Source: Yoonia sp. I 8.24 (GTDB lineage: Bacteria > Pseudomonadota > Alphaproteobacteria > Rhodobacterales > Rhodobacteraceae). From it: a stretch of 64,000 nucleotides of DNA. Positions 16,454 through 26,921 of this stretch are shown one piece after another; within the stretch, counting starts at the first letter, position 1, and every line of letters begins with the position of its first letter. Below the pieces are notes generated by a model. It saw only the letters and a list, made by a program, of their open reading frames with translations. It was not told the DNA's origin and searched no databases. The DNA is taken from positions 372,001 to 436,000 of the forward strand of contig NZ_JACXGQ010000003.1 in assembly GCF_022096995.1 (NCBI RefSeq), read 5' to 3'. The translations under genes and the position numbers were made by a program.

Positions 16454-16681
16454 TTACCCAAAGCCGCCATTCGTGCAGTGCGCAGCATCTAGTAAATTGG
16501 GCTCGAAGCCGCCGTTAGCTGCAATCTGCACTAATGTCGGCTCTGGCCTGTTCCTTGCCCTGCATGATGCGCATCGTAGCCGATCTTTGATTTCCATAAT
16601 GGATAGATCCGGATAGTCGGCAGCGTGAACCAAGACATACCTTCCGCATTGGCAATAGACATCAATCTCGGCGTTTCTCAT
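16454..16681 (-). CDS. Putative small zinc-ribbon protein, possibly a remnant
   Basis: 75 codons from ATG 16681 (a GTG two codons earlier is also open). Residues about 7-45 show CxC-GR, then DLSIMEIKDRLRCASCRAR, resembling the small CxxC...RLRCxxCGxR zinc-ribbon proteins common in Rhizobiales and Rhodobacterales. The first knuckle is CQC rather than CxxC. The C-terminal third is encoded by repeat copy D, so the native end is probably lost. No ribosome binding site is visible. It lies between the Lrp gene and tRNA-Gly and may be a fossil of an inserted segment. Confidence 0.35.
   Translation of the reverse strand: MRNAEIDVYCQCGRYVLVHAADYPDLSIMEIKDRLRCASCRARNRPEPTLVQIAANGGFEPNLLDAAHCTNGGFG
16513..16541 (+). 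repeat. Degenerate dispersed intergenic repeat, copy D
   Basis: CGTTAGCTGCAATCTGCACT then AATGTCGGC. It aligns with unit two of copy C (TTCGCTGCAATTGCGCCAAT GTCTGC). A further partial unit, AAGCCGCCATTCGTGCAGTG at 16461-16480, precedes it and resembles AAGCACCATTTCGCTGCAAT at 12323-12342. Confidence 0.5.
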
Positions 16682-16859
16682 TTGCACCCAGGCCGATCAG
16701 AGCCGCCTCTTAGTGTCTGGGGGATTCTCTGGGGGTCATATTCAAAAGTCGCCCCAGACGTTCCTGTTTTTTCCTATTTACTTCGTGATCTGTTTTTGAA
16801 TTTACGTACAATAATCGTGATAAGATCATGTTATTATGCAATTAAAATCCGTGAAATTG

Positions 16860-16933
16860 TGGAGCGGGTAACGAGAATCGAACTCGTAACTGAAGCTTGG
16901 GAAGCTTTCGTGATACCTTTTCACCATACCCGC
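16860..16933 (-). tRNA. tRNA-Gly, anticodon CCC
   Basis: On the minus strand a full cloverleaf can be drawn. Acceptor GCGGGTA/TACCCGC (7 bp) and D stem GTGA/TCAC are intact. The anticodon stem is AAAGC/GCTTC with one A-C mismatch at its end, and the loop TTCCCAA gives anticodon CCC. The T arm is ACGAG-TTCGATT-CTCGT, the discriminator is T, and CCA is encoded. It reads GGG codons. The accessory sequence from 16454 lies on the side of its 3' end, the usual side for integration. A 121-bp leader follows before the gene at 17056, which is on the other strand. Confidence 0.93.
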
Positions 16934-17055
16934 ATCACTGCGTGTGAGGTAAGCATAGCGGTCTGTGAGGTCAAGCCTGATCTCAGAATTGCTTCGTGGA
17001 AATTTCAATTTGGTGATAGGGTTCATGCATTAACCGACCCTTTGAGAGGCCAGAA

Positions 17056-17970
17056 ATGTCCCCCAAACTACCGCATGAAACGGGCCGTCTTTTTCTGACG
17101 CATACGGGCGCTGAAACGGATCTCATCTTTCGCCGTGGCGTTGATCTTCCCAATTTTGCGAGCTTCCCGCTGCTAGAAACTGAACAGGGCCGCGCCGAAC
17201 TTGAAGCGGTCTATCGTGATCAGATTATGGCTGCTCAGGGCTGTGATTGCGTCACGATCCTTGAAAGCCCGACTTGGATGGCGAACCGCGCCCGCGCGAC
17301 CCCTTTGGGCTATGAAATCGATGCGTTACACCGCGCGAATATTGCCTCGGTTGATTTTGTTGCGCGCTTGCGAGATCGCCACCAAGACCCCGATATGGTT
17401 ATCAGTGCAAATCTTGGTCCAATGTCAGATGCTTATGGTCCGGCGGCGGATCAAAGTGCAAATCATTATCATGCCTACCACGCGCAGCAGATTGGTTGGT
17501 TTACGCAAACCCCCGCTGATATGGTCGCGGCCTATACGATCAACCATATCCCAGAGGCGATTGGCATTGTGTGTGCGGCGCAAGACGTCCAAATTCCGGT
17601 CGTGATATCGTTCACAGTTGAGACGGATGGCAAATTACCTGACGGGACATTGCTTGCGGATGCGATTGCTCAAGTGGATGTCCAAACAAGTGAATATGCA
17701 GCCTATTTTATGATCAACTGCGCGCACCCTGATCATTTGGACCCTGTCGTTACGGCAGTGAAACGGCTGCGCGGATTGGTGGCAAATGCCTCGCGGTGTA
17801 GCCATGAAGAGCTCGACAATGCCACCGAACTTGACGATGGCGACCCGGCAGAGCTGGCGTCACAGCTTGCGGATTGGCGCAAACGCGCGCCGCAGATCAA
17901 TGTACTTGGCGGGTGTTGTGGCACAGATGCGCGGCATCTGCGAGCGATTGCCCGCCAATTATCAGGTTGA
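17056..17970 (+). CDS. Homocysteine S-methyltransferase family protein (Hcy-binding module of a split methionine synthase)
   Basis: 304-residue single-domain Pfam S-methyl_trans protein. Zinc-binding cysteines are in INCAHPDHL (about Cys221) and LGGCCGTD (Cys287-288), as in MetH N-terminal domain, BHMT and MmuM. LTHTGAETDLIF near the N-terminus and LESPTWMANRARA also fit. It lacks any pterin or B12 domain. It could be an MmuM-like enzyme using S-methylmethionine, but it ends 9 bp inside the convergent RamA-like corrinoid-reactivator gene. The separate pterin (37240) and corrinoid (58470) modules are also in this window, so a role as the homocysteine module of a split, cobalamin-dependent methionine synthase, known in Rhodobacterales, is favoured. 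Confidence 0.85.
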   Translation: MSPKLPHETGRLFLTHTGAETDLIFRRGVDLPNFASFPLLETEQGRAELEAVYRDQIMAAQGCDCVTILESPTWMANRARATPLGYEIDALHRANIASVDFVARLRDRHQDPDMVISANLGPMSDAYGPAADQSANHYHAYHAQQIGWFTQTPADMVAAYTINHIPEAIGIVCAAQDVQIPVVISFTVETDGKLPDGTLLADAIAQVDVQTSEYAAYFMINCAHPDHLDPVVTAVKRLRGLVANASRCSHEELDNATELDDGDPAELASQLADWRKRAPQINVLGGCCGTDARHLRAIARQLSG

Positions 17971-19995
17971 ACGCCGCCGCCGCCCGCCACCACGGCCACC
18001 GCCCGTGTTGTGGTTTACATCTGGCAGGGTCACGATTGAATTCAGGATCGGGAAGGGCTCTACTGCGTTGGGGATCGCCGAGGCATTCACAAAGTGTTCT
18101 TGAAAGCGCGGCTCGATCGCGGTTTCGATCTTGTGGATGTCGCGCACAGTTTCTTCGATCTCTGACCGCGCATCGGTATTCAACAGTGCAATCCGCGCGC
18201 CTGTCCCCGCTGCGTTGCCCGCACTTGTCACCTTATCCAGCGGTGCATCGGGGATCATCCCCAAGACCATCGCGTGCTTTGGGCTGATATGCGCGCCAAA
18301 GGCACCTGCAAGCACCACCCGGTCGACTTGATCCACGCCAAATTTGTCCATCAACAGCCGCGCACCAGAATAAAGCGCGGCTTTGGCCATTTGGATTTGC
18401 CGGATATCGGTATTGGTCACCGTGATCTTGGGGCCACCATCGGCGGTGCCATCGTGCAGCAAATATGAATTCGTGCGCCCATCGGTAAAGCAGTTTGGCG
18501 ACCCGGTTTGTTCCGCCGATCCGATTAGCCCCGGCGCGTCGACAATCCCCGCCATGCGCATTTCGGCGACAACTTCGATAATCCCAGAGCCGCAAATACC
18601 CGTGACCCCAGTTTGCGCGATGGCCGCGTCAAACCCGTCTTCATCGGACCACAGATCAGAACCGATAACTTGGAACCGGGGCAGTTTGGTCACAGGGTCA
18701 ATTTGCACATGTTCAATCGCGCCGGGGGCGGCACGTTGGCCCGAACTGATCTGCGCCCCTTCAAAGGCAGGGCCGGTGGGGGAAGAGCAGGCCAGTACTT
18801 TGTCACGGTTGCCAAGGATAATCTCGGCGTTGGTGCCTACGTCAACGACCAGCATCAGATCATCAGATTTGCCCGGTGCCTCGGACAGGGCAACGGCCGC
18901 CGCATCCGCGCCAACATGGCCCGCGATACATGGCAACAGATAGACTCGCGCCGCAGGGTGCAAATGCAGGCCAAGCTCAGCCGCGCGCAATGACAGGCTG
19001 TCAGAGGTCGCGAGCGCAAAGGGCGCTTGCCCCAGCTCATAGGCATCAATGCCCAAGAACAGATGATGCATGACCGGATTACACACAAAAACTGCGTCCA
19101 CGATCAGGTCCGGGTCAATCTGCGCCTCAGAGGCAATCTGGGTGAACAGGGCATTCATGCCTTCGCGCACAGCGGCGGTCATTTCAACAGACCCGGTATC
19201 GTTCATCATGCCGTAACTCACCCGGCTCATTAGGTCTTCGCCAAAGCGGATTTGCGGGTTCATAATACCCGACGATGCGATGACCTCGCCCGTGTGTAGA
19301 TCACACAGATGCCCCGCGATGGTGGTCGATCCCAGATCAACCGCCAGCCCATAAAGCGTGCCCTCATAAAACCCCGGCCAAATCTGAATGATTCGCGGGC
19401 TAAAGGTATCGTCGCCCAAATGCACGGCGACGGTGACTTTCCATGCGCCTTTGCGTAGGGCTGCTTGCATGGTTTGCAGCACGCCCAGATCGGCCTCGAG
19501 CGCGGGGAGGTCCCATTCTGCGCGCAGCGCTGCAACCAGACGTTCCAAATCGCCTGACGGGTCATGCATATCAGGCTCGGCCACCTCAACATAGTAAAGC
19601 CGCGTGGACGGGTTCATCACGATGTCACGGGCCTCTGCGCGTTTGCGCACGACCTGTTTGTGGACTTGGCTTTCGGCGGGCACATCAATGACCACGTCTT
19701 TTTGGACGGTGGCCTGACAGCCCAAACGCCGTCCTTTTTTGAGGCCCCGAATATCGTCATAGCGCTGTTCAACGCTGTTCCATTCTGACAACGCATCGTC
19801 GACAACCGTGACGTTATGCTTGGAAAATTCACCATATGACGGGGTGATCTGACATTTTGAGCAAATCCCGCGCCCGCCACAGACACTATCAAGATCAACG
19901 CCAAGCTGGCGCGCCGCCGTTAACACGGGTGTACCAACCGGAAAGCGCCCGCGCTTGCCAGAAGGTGTGAAAATAACGAGAGGGTCGTTGCTCAT
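17962..19995 (-). CDS. RamA-like ASKHA/2Fe-2S reductive activator of corrinoid protein (DUF4445 type)
   Basis: 677 residues from ATG 19995; the frame's upstream start adds 16 residues and is not favoured. The N-terminal 2Fe-2S ferredoxin domain has Cys39, 45, 48 and 93 (VCGGRGICSKC...RLGCQ). From about residue 210 an ASKHA-type ATPase fold follows: GLAVDLGSTTIAGHL (phosphate 1), VVDVGTNAEIILG, GICGSGIIEV and VVLAGAFGAHI. Such proteins (RACo, RamA) use ATP to reduce inactive Co(II) corrinoid back to Co(I). MetH does this with its own C-terminal activation domain, which a split enzyme lacks. The C-terminus is an unusual GGGRGGGRRRRST tail. It converges on the homocysteine methyltransferase gene. 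Confidence 0.88.
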   Translation of the reverse strand: MSNDPLVIFTPSGKRGRFPVGTPVLTAARQLGVDLDSVCGGRGICSKCQITPSYGEFSKHNVTVVDDALSEWNSVEQRYDDIRGLKKGRRLGCQATVQKDVVIDVPAESQVHKQVVRKRAEARDIVMNPSTRLYYVEVAEPDMHDPSGDLERLVAALRAEWDLPALEADLGVLQTMQAALRKGAWKVTVAVHLGDDTFSPRIIQIWPGFYEGTLYGLAVDLGSTTIAGHLCDLHTGEVIASSGIMNPQIRFGEDLMSRVSYGMMNDTGSVEMTAAVREGMNALFTQIASEAQIDPDLIVDAVFVCNPVMHHLFLGIDAYELGQAPFALATSDSLSLRAAELGLHLHPAARVYLLPCIAGHVGADAAAVALSEAPGKSDDLMLVVDVGTNAEIILGNRDKVLACSSPTGPAFEGAQISSGQRAAPGAIEHVQIDPVTKLPRFQVIGSDLWSDEDGFDAAIAQTGVTGICGSGIIEVVAEMRMAGIVDAPGLIGSAEQTGSPNCFTDGRTNSYLLHDGTADGGPKITVTNTDIRQIQMAKAALYSGARLLMDKFGVDQVDRVVLAGAFGAHISPKHAMVLGMIPDAPLDKVTSAGNAAGTGARIALLNTDARSEIEETVRDIHKIETAIEPRFQEHFVNASAIPNAVEPFPILNSIVTLPDVNHNTGGGRGGGRRRRST

Positions 19996-20214
19996 GAGGG
20001 CGGCCTTCACTTGTTTGCCCCTCAATACCGCGCCGCGCGGCAATTGTAAGGTCCGAACCCGTCATAATGATTATGTGAAACGGCAAGATCTTAATATTCT
20101 ATGGATGCCTGGGCATAATCAGGATATGTATGCGGAGTTTTGGAGAGGCGTGCAGTCAACTCGGCCAGCAAGCTGTACCGTCGTCAAACAATCAATTGTC
20201 GCTGAGGACTAGCT

Positions 20215-21012
20215 TTGAAAATCATTTGGCATTTGGGGTTCCATAAAACGGGGACAACGTCGATTCAGGCGATTCTAGCCGAGAATCTGGACGTTATTGC
20301 CGAAAACACAGCGATGGTTATACCGGCGGGCAATTTAGATCACCCCGGCGTACGAAACAGTAAACCTCTCGCGGATGCAATGCGGAACTATGCCAGTGAG
20401 CCGTCTCTCAGTAATCTTAAAACTCTCGAATTGGTTATTGATGAGGTCGTTTCATGGGGCGACAAGCAAGGTTACGGGCAGCTAGTCTTTTCAGATGAAA
20501 TGGCGCTCGGTACAAATATATTTGACGCGAGCGGCGATGTGTTCCAGCATGCGCAAAGGCTTCTGCGCGCACTTGATGACATGAAAATTTGCGCTAACCA
20601 AGTAGCAGTAATCTATACAAGAGAATGCGCTCCTTGGCTGCAAAGCGCATATGCGCAGTCCCTCAAATGCGGCCGAAATTGCCTTTCGTTCAATGATTGG
20701 TGCGCGCTTTTTCCGCAAATGAGCGAACTTCCGGATCTACTCGCAGATGTACAGAACTCGGCGTCTTTCTGCGTACGGATTATTCGTATGGAAGAAGAGA
20801 TTTTTGAAAGCGAATTTCTAGGAAATAGTTTGCTGCAGGAAATGGGTGTTGAACCAAGGAAGATTGTCGCGGTCGGCGCTAAGAACACCCGTATGCCTGC
20901 CGCCGCGCTTGAGTTCTTGCTTCGGCTGAACCGATCCGATGTTGTCGGGGCAAGATACTTTAAGACGCGTTCGGTGGTGCTGCGAAACCCAGAGCTCTTT
21001 GACGGTCTTTAA
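20215..21012 (+). CDS. Sulfotransferase-like P-loop protein
   Basis: 265 residues from a TTG at 20215 with GAGG upstream. The N-terminus IIWHLGFHKTGTTSIQAIL carries the HKTGTT phosphosulfate-binding loop and aligns with the start of the protein at 4177-5229. A plausible 3'-phosphate-binding stretch is QVAVIYTRECAPWLQSAYAQSL. It is shorter than its relative and the C-terminus may be divergent. Neighbours (corrinoid reactivator, guaB) give no functional hint. Sulfotransferase activity is inferred only from the P-loop. Confidence 0.6.
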   Translation: MKIIWHLGFHKTGTTSIQAILAENLDVIAENTAMVIPAGNLDHPGVRNSKPLADAMRNYASEPSLSNLKTLELVIDEVVSWGDKQGYGQLVFSDEMALGTNIFDASGDVFQHAQRLLRALDDMKICANQVAVIYTRECAPWLQSAYAQSLKCGRNCLSFNDWCALFPQMSELPDLLADVQNSASFCVRIIRMEEEIFESEFLGNSLLQEMGVEPRKIVAVGAKNTRMPAAALEFLLRLNRSDVVGARYFKTRSVVLRNPELFDGL

Positions 21013-21050
21013 AGTATTACACCCGCTTGCCGGCTGGTAATCCCTGGGGT

Positions 21051-22593
<1,543 letters not shown>

Positions 22594-22594
<1 letters not shown>

Positions 22595-23376
22595 TGGTCG
22601 CGACAGCACGCTACACCGTTGGTGATACAGAGGTCATTTGTATCACTGACGGCGGCACGTCCTTTCCTGCGGATGTGTTTCCAAGCCTTACCGAAACCCA
22701 GCGGCAAGAGCGGCTTGATATGGCCGGGCTGACGGAGATCAAGACTGCGTTCAACTGCTATGTGCTCCGGTCGGGAAATGGGGGGATCACGCTTGTTGAT
22801 ACGGGGTGCGGCGCCGCATTCGGCGATGACGCTGGCGCGCTACCTGCGCAATTGGTTGCGCTAAATATAGCAGCTGCGGATGTGACGCGCATCATTTTCA
22901 CCCATCTGCACAGTGATCACTGTGGCGGGGCGATGCATGGAGATACGCTTTTATTTCCAAACGCAAAAATTCTGTTGCATCAAGCTGAGGCAAGCTATTG
23001 GTCTGGAAAAGACGCGCCGGGTGGGCGCCTGCTGGGGCGGGCCTCAAATATCATCACGGTTGCGGATGATGCCGAACTTGATGATGGCTTACGCGTCTGG
23101 GCCTTGCCAGGGCACACGCCAGGACATATGGGATTGCGGCTCGGGGATTTGGCATTGGTCGGCGATATTGTCCATTCAGAGGCGCTGCAATTGCCTGATC
23201 CCACCACCGCGACCATCTATGACTGCGACCAGCCGCTGGCCACGCACAGCCGTTTACGCGCCTTGGCGGCCGTGGCGCATGAAAACCTTGTTTGGTCGGG
23301 CAGCCATATGCTTGGCCCTGACAAATTTGCACGGCTGCGCGCGGATGGGCCAGCCTATGAAAGGATTACACGATGA
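22594..23376 (+). CDS. MBL-fold metallo-hydrolase
   Basis: 260 residues, ATG overlapping the guaB stop by one base (TAATG). The metallo-beta-lactamase core is clear: ITLVDTGCG, the metal ligand motif THLHSDHCGG (about residues 106-115), PGHTPGHMGL with the next His, and LVGDIVHSEAL with the bridging Asp, followed by a late SGSHM. This is a dinuclear metal hydrolase of the quorum-quenching-lactonase-like group. Substrate unknown; no signal peptide, so cytoplasmic. The tight packing with guaB and rsmB implies co-transcription but not a shared function. Confidence 0.85.
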
Positions 23377-24533
23377 CCCCAGGTGCGCGGGTCGCGGCGG
23401 CGGCCGAAATTCTTGACGCCATTCGCGATGGCCAAGCGGCCGAACAAGCGCTGACCACATGGGCGCGCGGCAGCCGGTTTGCGGGGTCTAAGGACAGGGC
23501 CGCCGTTCGCGACCATGTCTACGATGCCTTGCGCGCGCGCCGATCTTTGGGGGATGGGACCGGGCGTGGTTTGATGATCGCGCTTGCGCAGCGTGATGGT
23601 GCCGATCCTGATGCGCTGTTTACGGGCGAAGGCCACGCGCCAGCGGTTCTAGACGGCGCAGAGCGTGCCGCACTTGCTGAACATACCGCGCAAAGTGACG
23701 CCCAAAAATGCGATATGCCCGATTGCCTGTGGCCGCTATGGCAACAAAGCCTTGGCGCGGATGCAACCCAGGCTGCCATGGCGCAACAGCGGCGTGCGGA
23801 TGTGTATTTACGTGTCAACCGGCGCCGCACATCCGTGACAGAAGCAATCGCCGCTTTGTCACAAGACCAAATCATAGCTGTGCCACACCCTGATATCGCC
23901 GGGTGTTTGCGCGTGACGGCCAATCCAAGACGCATCAAACTTGCCGCCGCCTATTTGGATGGGCGGGTCGAGCTGCAAGATGCGTCCTCGCAATTCGCGA
24001 TCAGTCAGTTGCGGGTACCGGCTGGCGGGCGGGTATTGGACTATTGTGCTGGTGGTGGCGGTAAGGCGCTTGGCATTGCAGATCAGTTTGATGCACAAGT
24101 TTTTGCACATGATATCGCGCCGCAACGGATGGCTGACCTCTCGGCACGGGCCACGCGTGCGGGTGTCGATGTGCCGCAGATCGCCACGGATGATTTGCTG
24201 CAATCTGATCGCTTTGACGTGGTGTTTTGTGACGCCCCATGTTCCGGGAGCGGGACGTGGCGGCGGACCCCTGATGCCAAATGGCGGCTCACGGAAGAGC
24301 GGCTAGATAGAATGCAGGGCATGCAAGCAGACGTCATCGCGGCAGGAGCTAAGCTGGTGCGGCCGGGCGGGGTTTTGGCCTATGCGACCTGCTCTGTCTT
24401 AGCGATCGAAAATGACGCCATTGTCGATGCGTTTTGCGCGCAACATCCGACATGGCAGCGGCGCGCCCGCCATCAGCTTTTGCCCGGAGAAAACGGCGAC
24501 GGGTTTTACCTGTGTTTACTTGAAAACACATAG
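23373..24533 (+). CDS. rsmB: RsmB-type 16S rRNA (cytosine-C5) methyltransferase
   Basis: 386 residues, starting in the ATGA overlap with the preceding gene. The SAM-dependent NOL1/NOP2/Sun fold is shown by VLDYCAGGGGKALGIAD (motif I, about residues 223-239). FCDAPCSGSGTWRR carries the motif IV cysteine and LAYATCSVLAIEND carries the catalytic motif VI cysteine. The N-terminal part resembles the NusB-like domain only weakly and is short, as often in Rhodobacterales RsmB-like proteins. C967 of 16S rRNA is the usual target in E. coli; the exact site here is an inference. Confidence 0.85.
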   Translation: MTPGARVAAAAEILDAIRDGQAAEQALTTWARGSRFAGSKDRAAVRDHVYDALRARRSLGDGTGRGLMIALAQRDGADPDALFTGEGHAPAVLDGAERAALAEHTAQSDAQKCDMPDCLWPLWQQSLGADATQAAMAQQRRADVYLRVNRRRTSVTEAIAALSQDQIIAVPHPDIAGCLRVTANPRRIKLAAAYLDGRVELQDASSQFAISQLRVPAGGRVLDYCAGGGGKALGIADQFDAQVFAHDIAPQRMADLSARATRAGVDVPQIATDDLLQSDRFDVVFCDAPCSGSGTWRRTPDAKWRLTEERLDRMQGMQADVIAAGAKLVRPGGVLAYATCSVLAIENDAIVDAFCAQHPTWQRRARHQLLPGENGDGFYLCLLENT

Positions 24534-24629
24534 CAACCCAGAGTTGCGCCGTCAGCTACGATATGCGACGTTAGGGAACGGTTAACCCTTTTGGGGTTAG
24601 ACCTCTCTGACGCAGGTATGAGGTAGGCA

Positions 24630-26921
24630 GTGTTCACAAGGCAAGCATTTGAAACGCCACGTATTTTGATGACTACCCTTCATTGGAAACGGGGCGCCCT
24701 TGCCGGTGTGGCTGGGCTTTGTCTGCTCAGCTCGGTGTATTTTGAATTGCATTTGCTTCGTTTGGCGTTGGTCCTATTTGGTACGGCATTGGGGTATTTT
24801 GCCTTTCGTCCGCAAGGATTGCATGCACGTATGGAGCGGCAGGTTGCATTTGATCCCGACCACGCGTTCATCACCAATGCGGAAAACTGTGTACAACATT
24901 GCAATCCGATGGCGATTGGGCGCTTTGGCGATTGTATCGGGCGTGATCTTGCGGAAGTCTTTGAAAATCTAATCGCGGACCCAGCATCGCTTTTGTCACG
25001 TATGCGCTGTGTGGCGGACGCGCAGCATGCGTGCAAAGAATATATTATGACGCGGCGGGCCCATTTTCGGCTGCGGCTAACACAAATTGCGCCGGATCTG
25101 TTGCTTTGGCGGCTGGATGAATTGGGCGGGATTGACGCGCTCAAAGGAGAGGGGCTCGCGGTGCCATTGATCGCTGCCGCGTCAGATGGTGTTATTTCCT
25201 ATAAAAACAAAGCATTTCGTGACTTTTACGGAGCAGAGGCCAATAGTTTGGTCGATCTATTTGATCACCAGCCGTTGGAAACCGGGAAACCTTTGGAAAT
25301 GAACGCAGTGTCGGGGCGCACTTCGGTTGTGGTTGCCGAAATCAAGGGACACGCCGGACGGCGGGATATTATCATTATGCCTGCACCGCCAAAGGTGCCG
25401 GTCAAACGCGCCATTGGTGTCGGATGGGACGCGATCGAAGACCTGCCCGTCCCGCTTTTGAAAATCTCAGCAACAGGCGATGTGCTTGCCGCGAACCGGG
25501 AGGCCAGGCAGTTGCTCGGGTTGGACGGTATAGAAGGGCAGCATGTAGCCGATTTGTTTGATGGCCTCGGCCGCCCTATAGCCGATTGGTTGCGCGAAGC
25601 GGCGGAGGGGCGCGGCTCTCAGGTCTCGCAATTTTTACGGGGGCGTGGTTCGCGGCATAATACATTTGTTCAGGTTACTCTGAATATGGCCGGCACCCAG
25701 CCTGACACGCATTTGATCGCGGTATTGAACGATGTCACAGAGCTAAAATCACTTGAAGCGCAATTCGTGCAAAGCCAAAAAATGCAGGCGATTGGGCAGC
25801 TTGCAGGCGGGGTTGCGCATGACTTTAACAACCTATTGACTGCAATTTCGGGCCATTGTGATTTGCTCTTGTTGCGTCACGATGAAGGTGATCAAAACTA
25901 CGGTGACCTGATACAAATTCATCAAAACGCAAACCGCGCAGCCAGCCTTGTTGGGCAACTTCTAGCGTTTTCGCGCAAGCAAAACTTGCAGCCCGAGGTG
26001 ATCGACCTGCGCGATACGCTCTCTGATTTGACCCATCTTTTGAACAGGCTGGTGGGCGAAAAGGTAACTTTATCGCTGCATCATGATCCGGCTTTGGCCC
26101 AGATTAAGGCCGATAAGCGACAGCTTGAACAGGTCTTAATGAACCTTGTTGTGAATGCACGTGATGCGATGAACGGGGCAGGTGAGATTCATGTGGAAAC
26201 TGAAAACCTCACCCTGACGGAACCGATGATCAAAGACCGCGCCATTGTCCCGCCCGGCGATTATGTCGTGGTCAAGGTCATTGACCATGGCCATGGGATT
26301 GCGCCTGAAAAGCTGCCTAAGATATTTGAACCCTTTTACACAACCAAGCGCACCGGCGAGGGGACTGGGCTGGGGCTGTCGACCGCCTACGGGATCGTCA
26401 AGCAGACAGGTGGTTACATCTTTGCCGATAGTGCGGTTGATAGCGGAACGGAGTTTTCACTGCTCTTTCCCGCCTTTCATTTGCAGGTTTCGGCACCGAT
26501 TCCGCCTGTTCAAACGTCGCATCCTCAAATGTCAGACCCTGCAGATGGCGTAATTCTTTTGGTAGAGGATGAGGCGCCTGTACGTGCCTTTGCATCGCGT
26601 GCGCTGCGGTTGCGCGGCTACTCGGTGCTTGAAGCGGATTGCGCCGAAGCGGCGCTTGATTTGTTGTCGGACACTGAATTACACGTCGATCTTTTTGTGA
26701 CGGATGTCATCATGCCGGGGATGGATGGCCCAACATGGGTGCGTAAGGCATTGAAAGAACGCGAAAATACAAAGGTTATTTTTGTATCAGGGTATTCGGA
26801 AGACGCGTTTAGTGACGGCCAGCCCCGCGTGCCCAATTCGGTGTTTTTACCCAAACCATTTTCGCTAAATGCGCTTACCCAGACTGTGCAAACCCAGTTA
26901 AGCGCCAATGTTGCGGGTTAA
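24630..26921 (+). CDS. cckA: Hybrid sensor histidine kinase/receiver, CckA
   Basis: 763 residues from GTG 24630, backed by GAGG six bases upstream; an ATG at 24669 lacks one. Two hydrophobic segments near the N-terminus (about residues 20-60) anchor it. PAS-like regions follow (about 120-230 and 265-370), then HisKA with the phosphorylated His in GGVAHDFNNLLTAISGH (about residue 395). HATPase_c has N-box NLVVNARDAM and G2-box GTGLGLSTAYGIVKQTGGY. A C-terminal receiver (about 640-755) has acceptor Asp in FVTDVIMPGMDG. The layout matches CckA, which feeds phosphate through ChpT to CtrA and controls motility and gene transfer agents in Rhodobacteraceae. Its stop overlaps the convergent glk stop. 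Confidence 0.9.
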   Translation: MFTRQAFETPRILMTTLHWKRGALAGVAGLCLLSSVYFELHLLRLALVLFGTALGYFAFRPQGLHARMERQVAFDPDHAFITNAENCVQHCNPMAIGRFGDCIGRDLAEVFENLIADPASLLSRMRCVADAQHACKEYIMTRRAHFRLRLTQIAPDLLLWRLDELGGIDALKGEGLAVPLIAAASDGVISYKNKAFRDFYGAEANSLVDLFDHQPLETGKPLEMNAVSGRTSVVVAEIKGHAGRRDIIIMPAPPKVPVKRAIGVGWDAIEDLPVPLLKISATGDVLAANREARQLLGLDGIEGQHVADLFDGLGRPIADWLREAAEGRGSQVSQFLRGRGSRHNTFVQVTLNMAGTQPDTHLIAVLNDVTELKSLEAQFVQSQKMQAIGQLAGGVAHDFNNLLTAISGHCDLLLLRHDEGDQNYGDLIQIHQNANRAASLVGQLLAFSRKQNLQPEVIDLRDTLSDLTHLLNRLVGEKVTLSLHHDPALAQIKADKRQLEQVLMNLVVNARDAMNGAGEIHVETENLTLTEPMIKDRAIVPPGDYVVVKVIDHGHGIAPEKLPKIFEPFYTTKRTGEGTGLGLSTAYGIVKQTGGYIFADSAVDSGTEFSLLFPAFHLQVSAPIPPVQTSHPQMSDPADGVILLVEDEAPVRAFASRALRLRGYSVLEADCAEAALDLLSDTELHVDLFVTDVIMPGMDGPTWVRKALKERENTKVIFVSGYSEDAFSDGQPRVPNSVFLPKPFSLNALTQTVQTQLSANVAG

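Noticed and set aside
16934..17055. SAM, SAH or cobalamin riboswitch before the homocysteine methyltransferase
   Set aside because: I looked for the conserved cores and pseudoknots in this leader and in those of 39565 and 59177 and saw none.
16625..17098. 157-codon plus-strand ORF
   Set aside because: It runs through the complement of tRNA-Gly and into the next gene in another frame.
24578..24600. Possible CtrA site upstream of cckA (GGTTAACCCTTTTGGGGTTAG)
   Set aside because: TTAA half-sites are not spaced seven bases apart; it is better described as a small hairpin.
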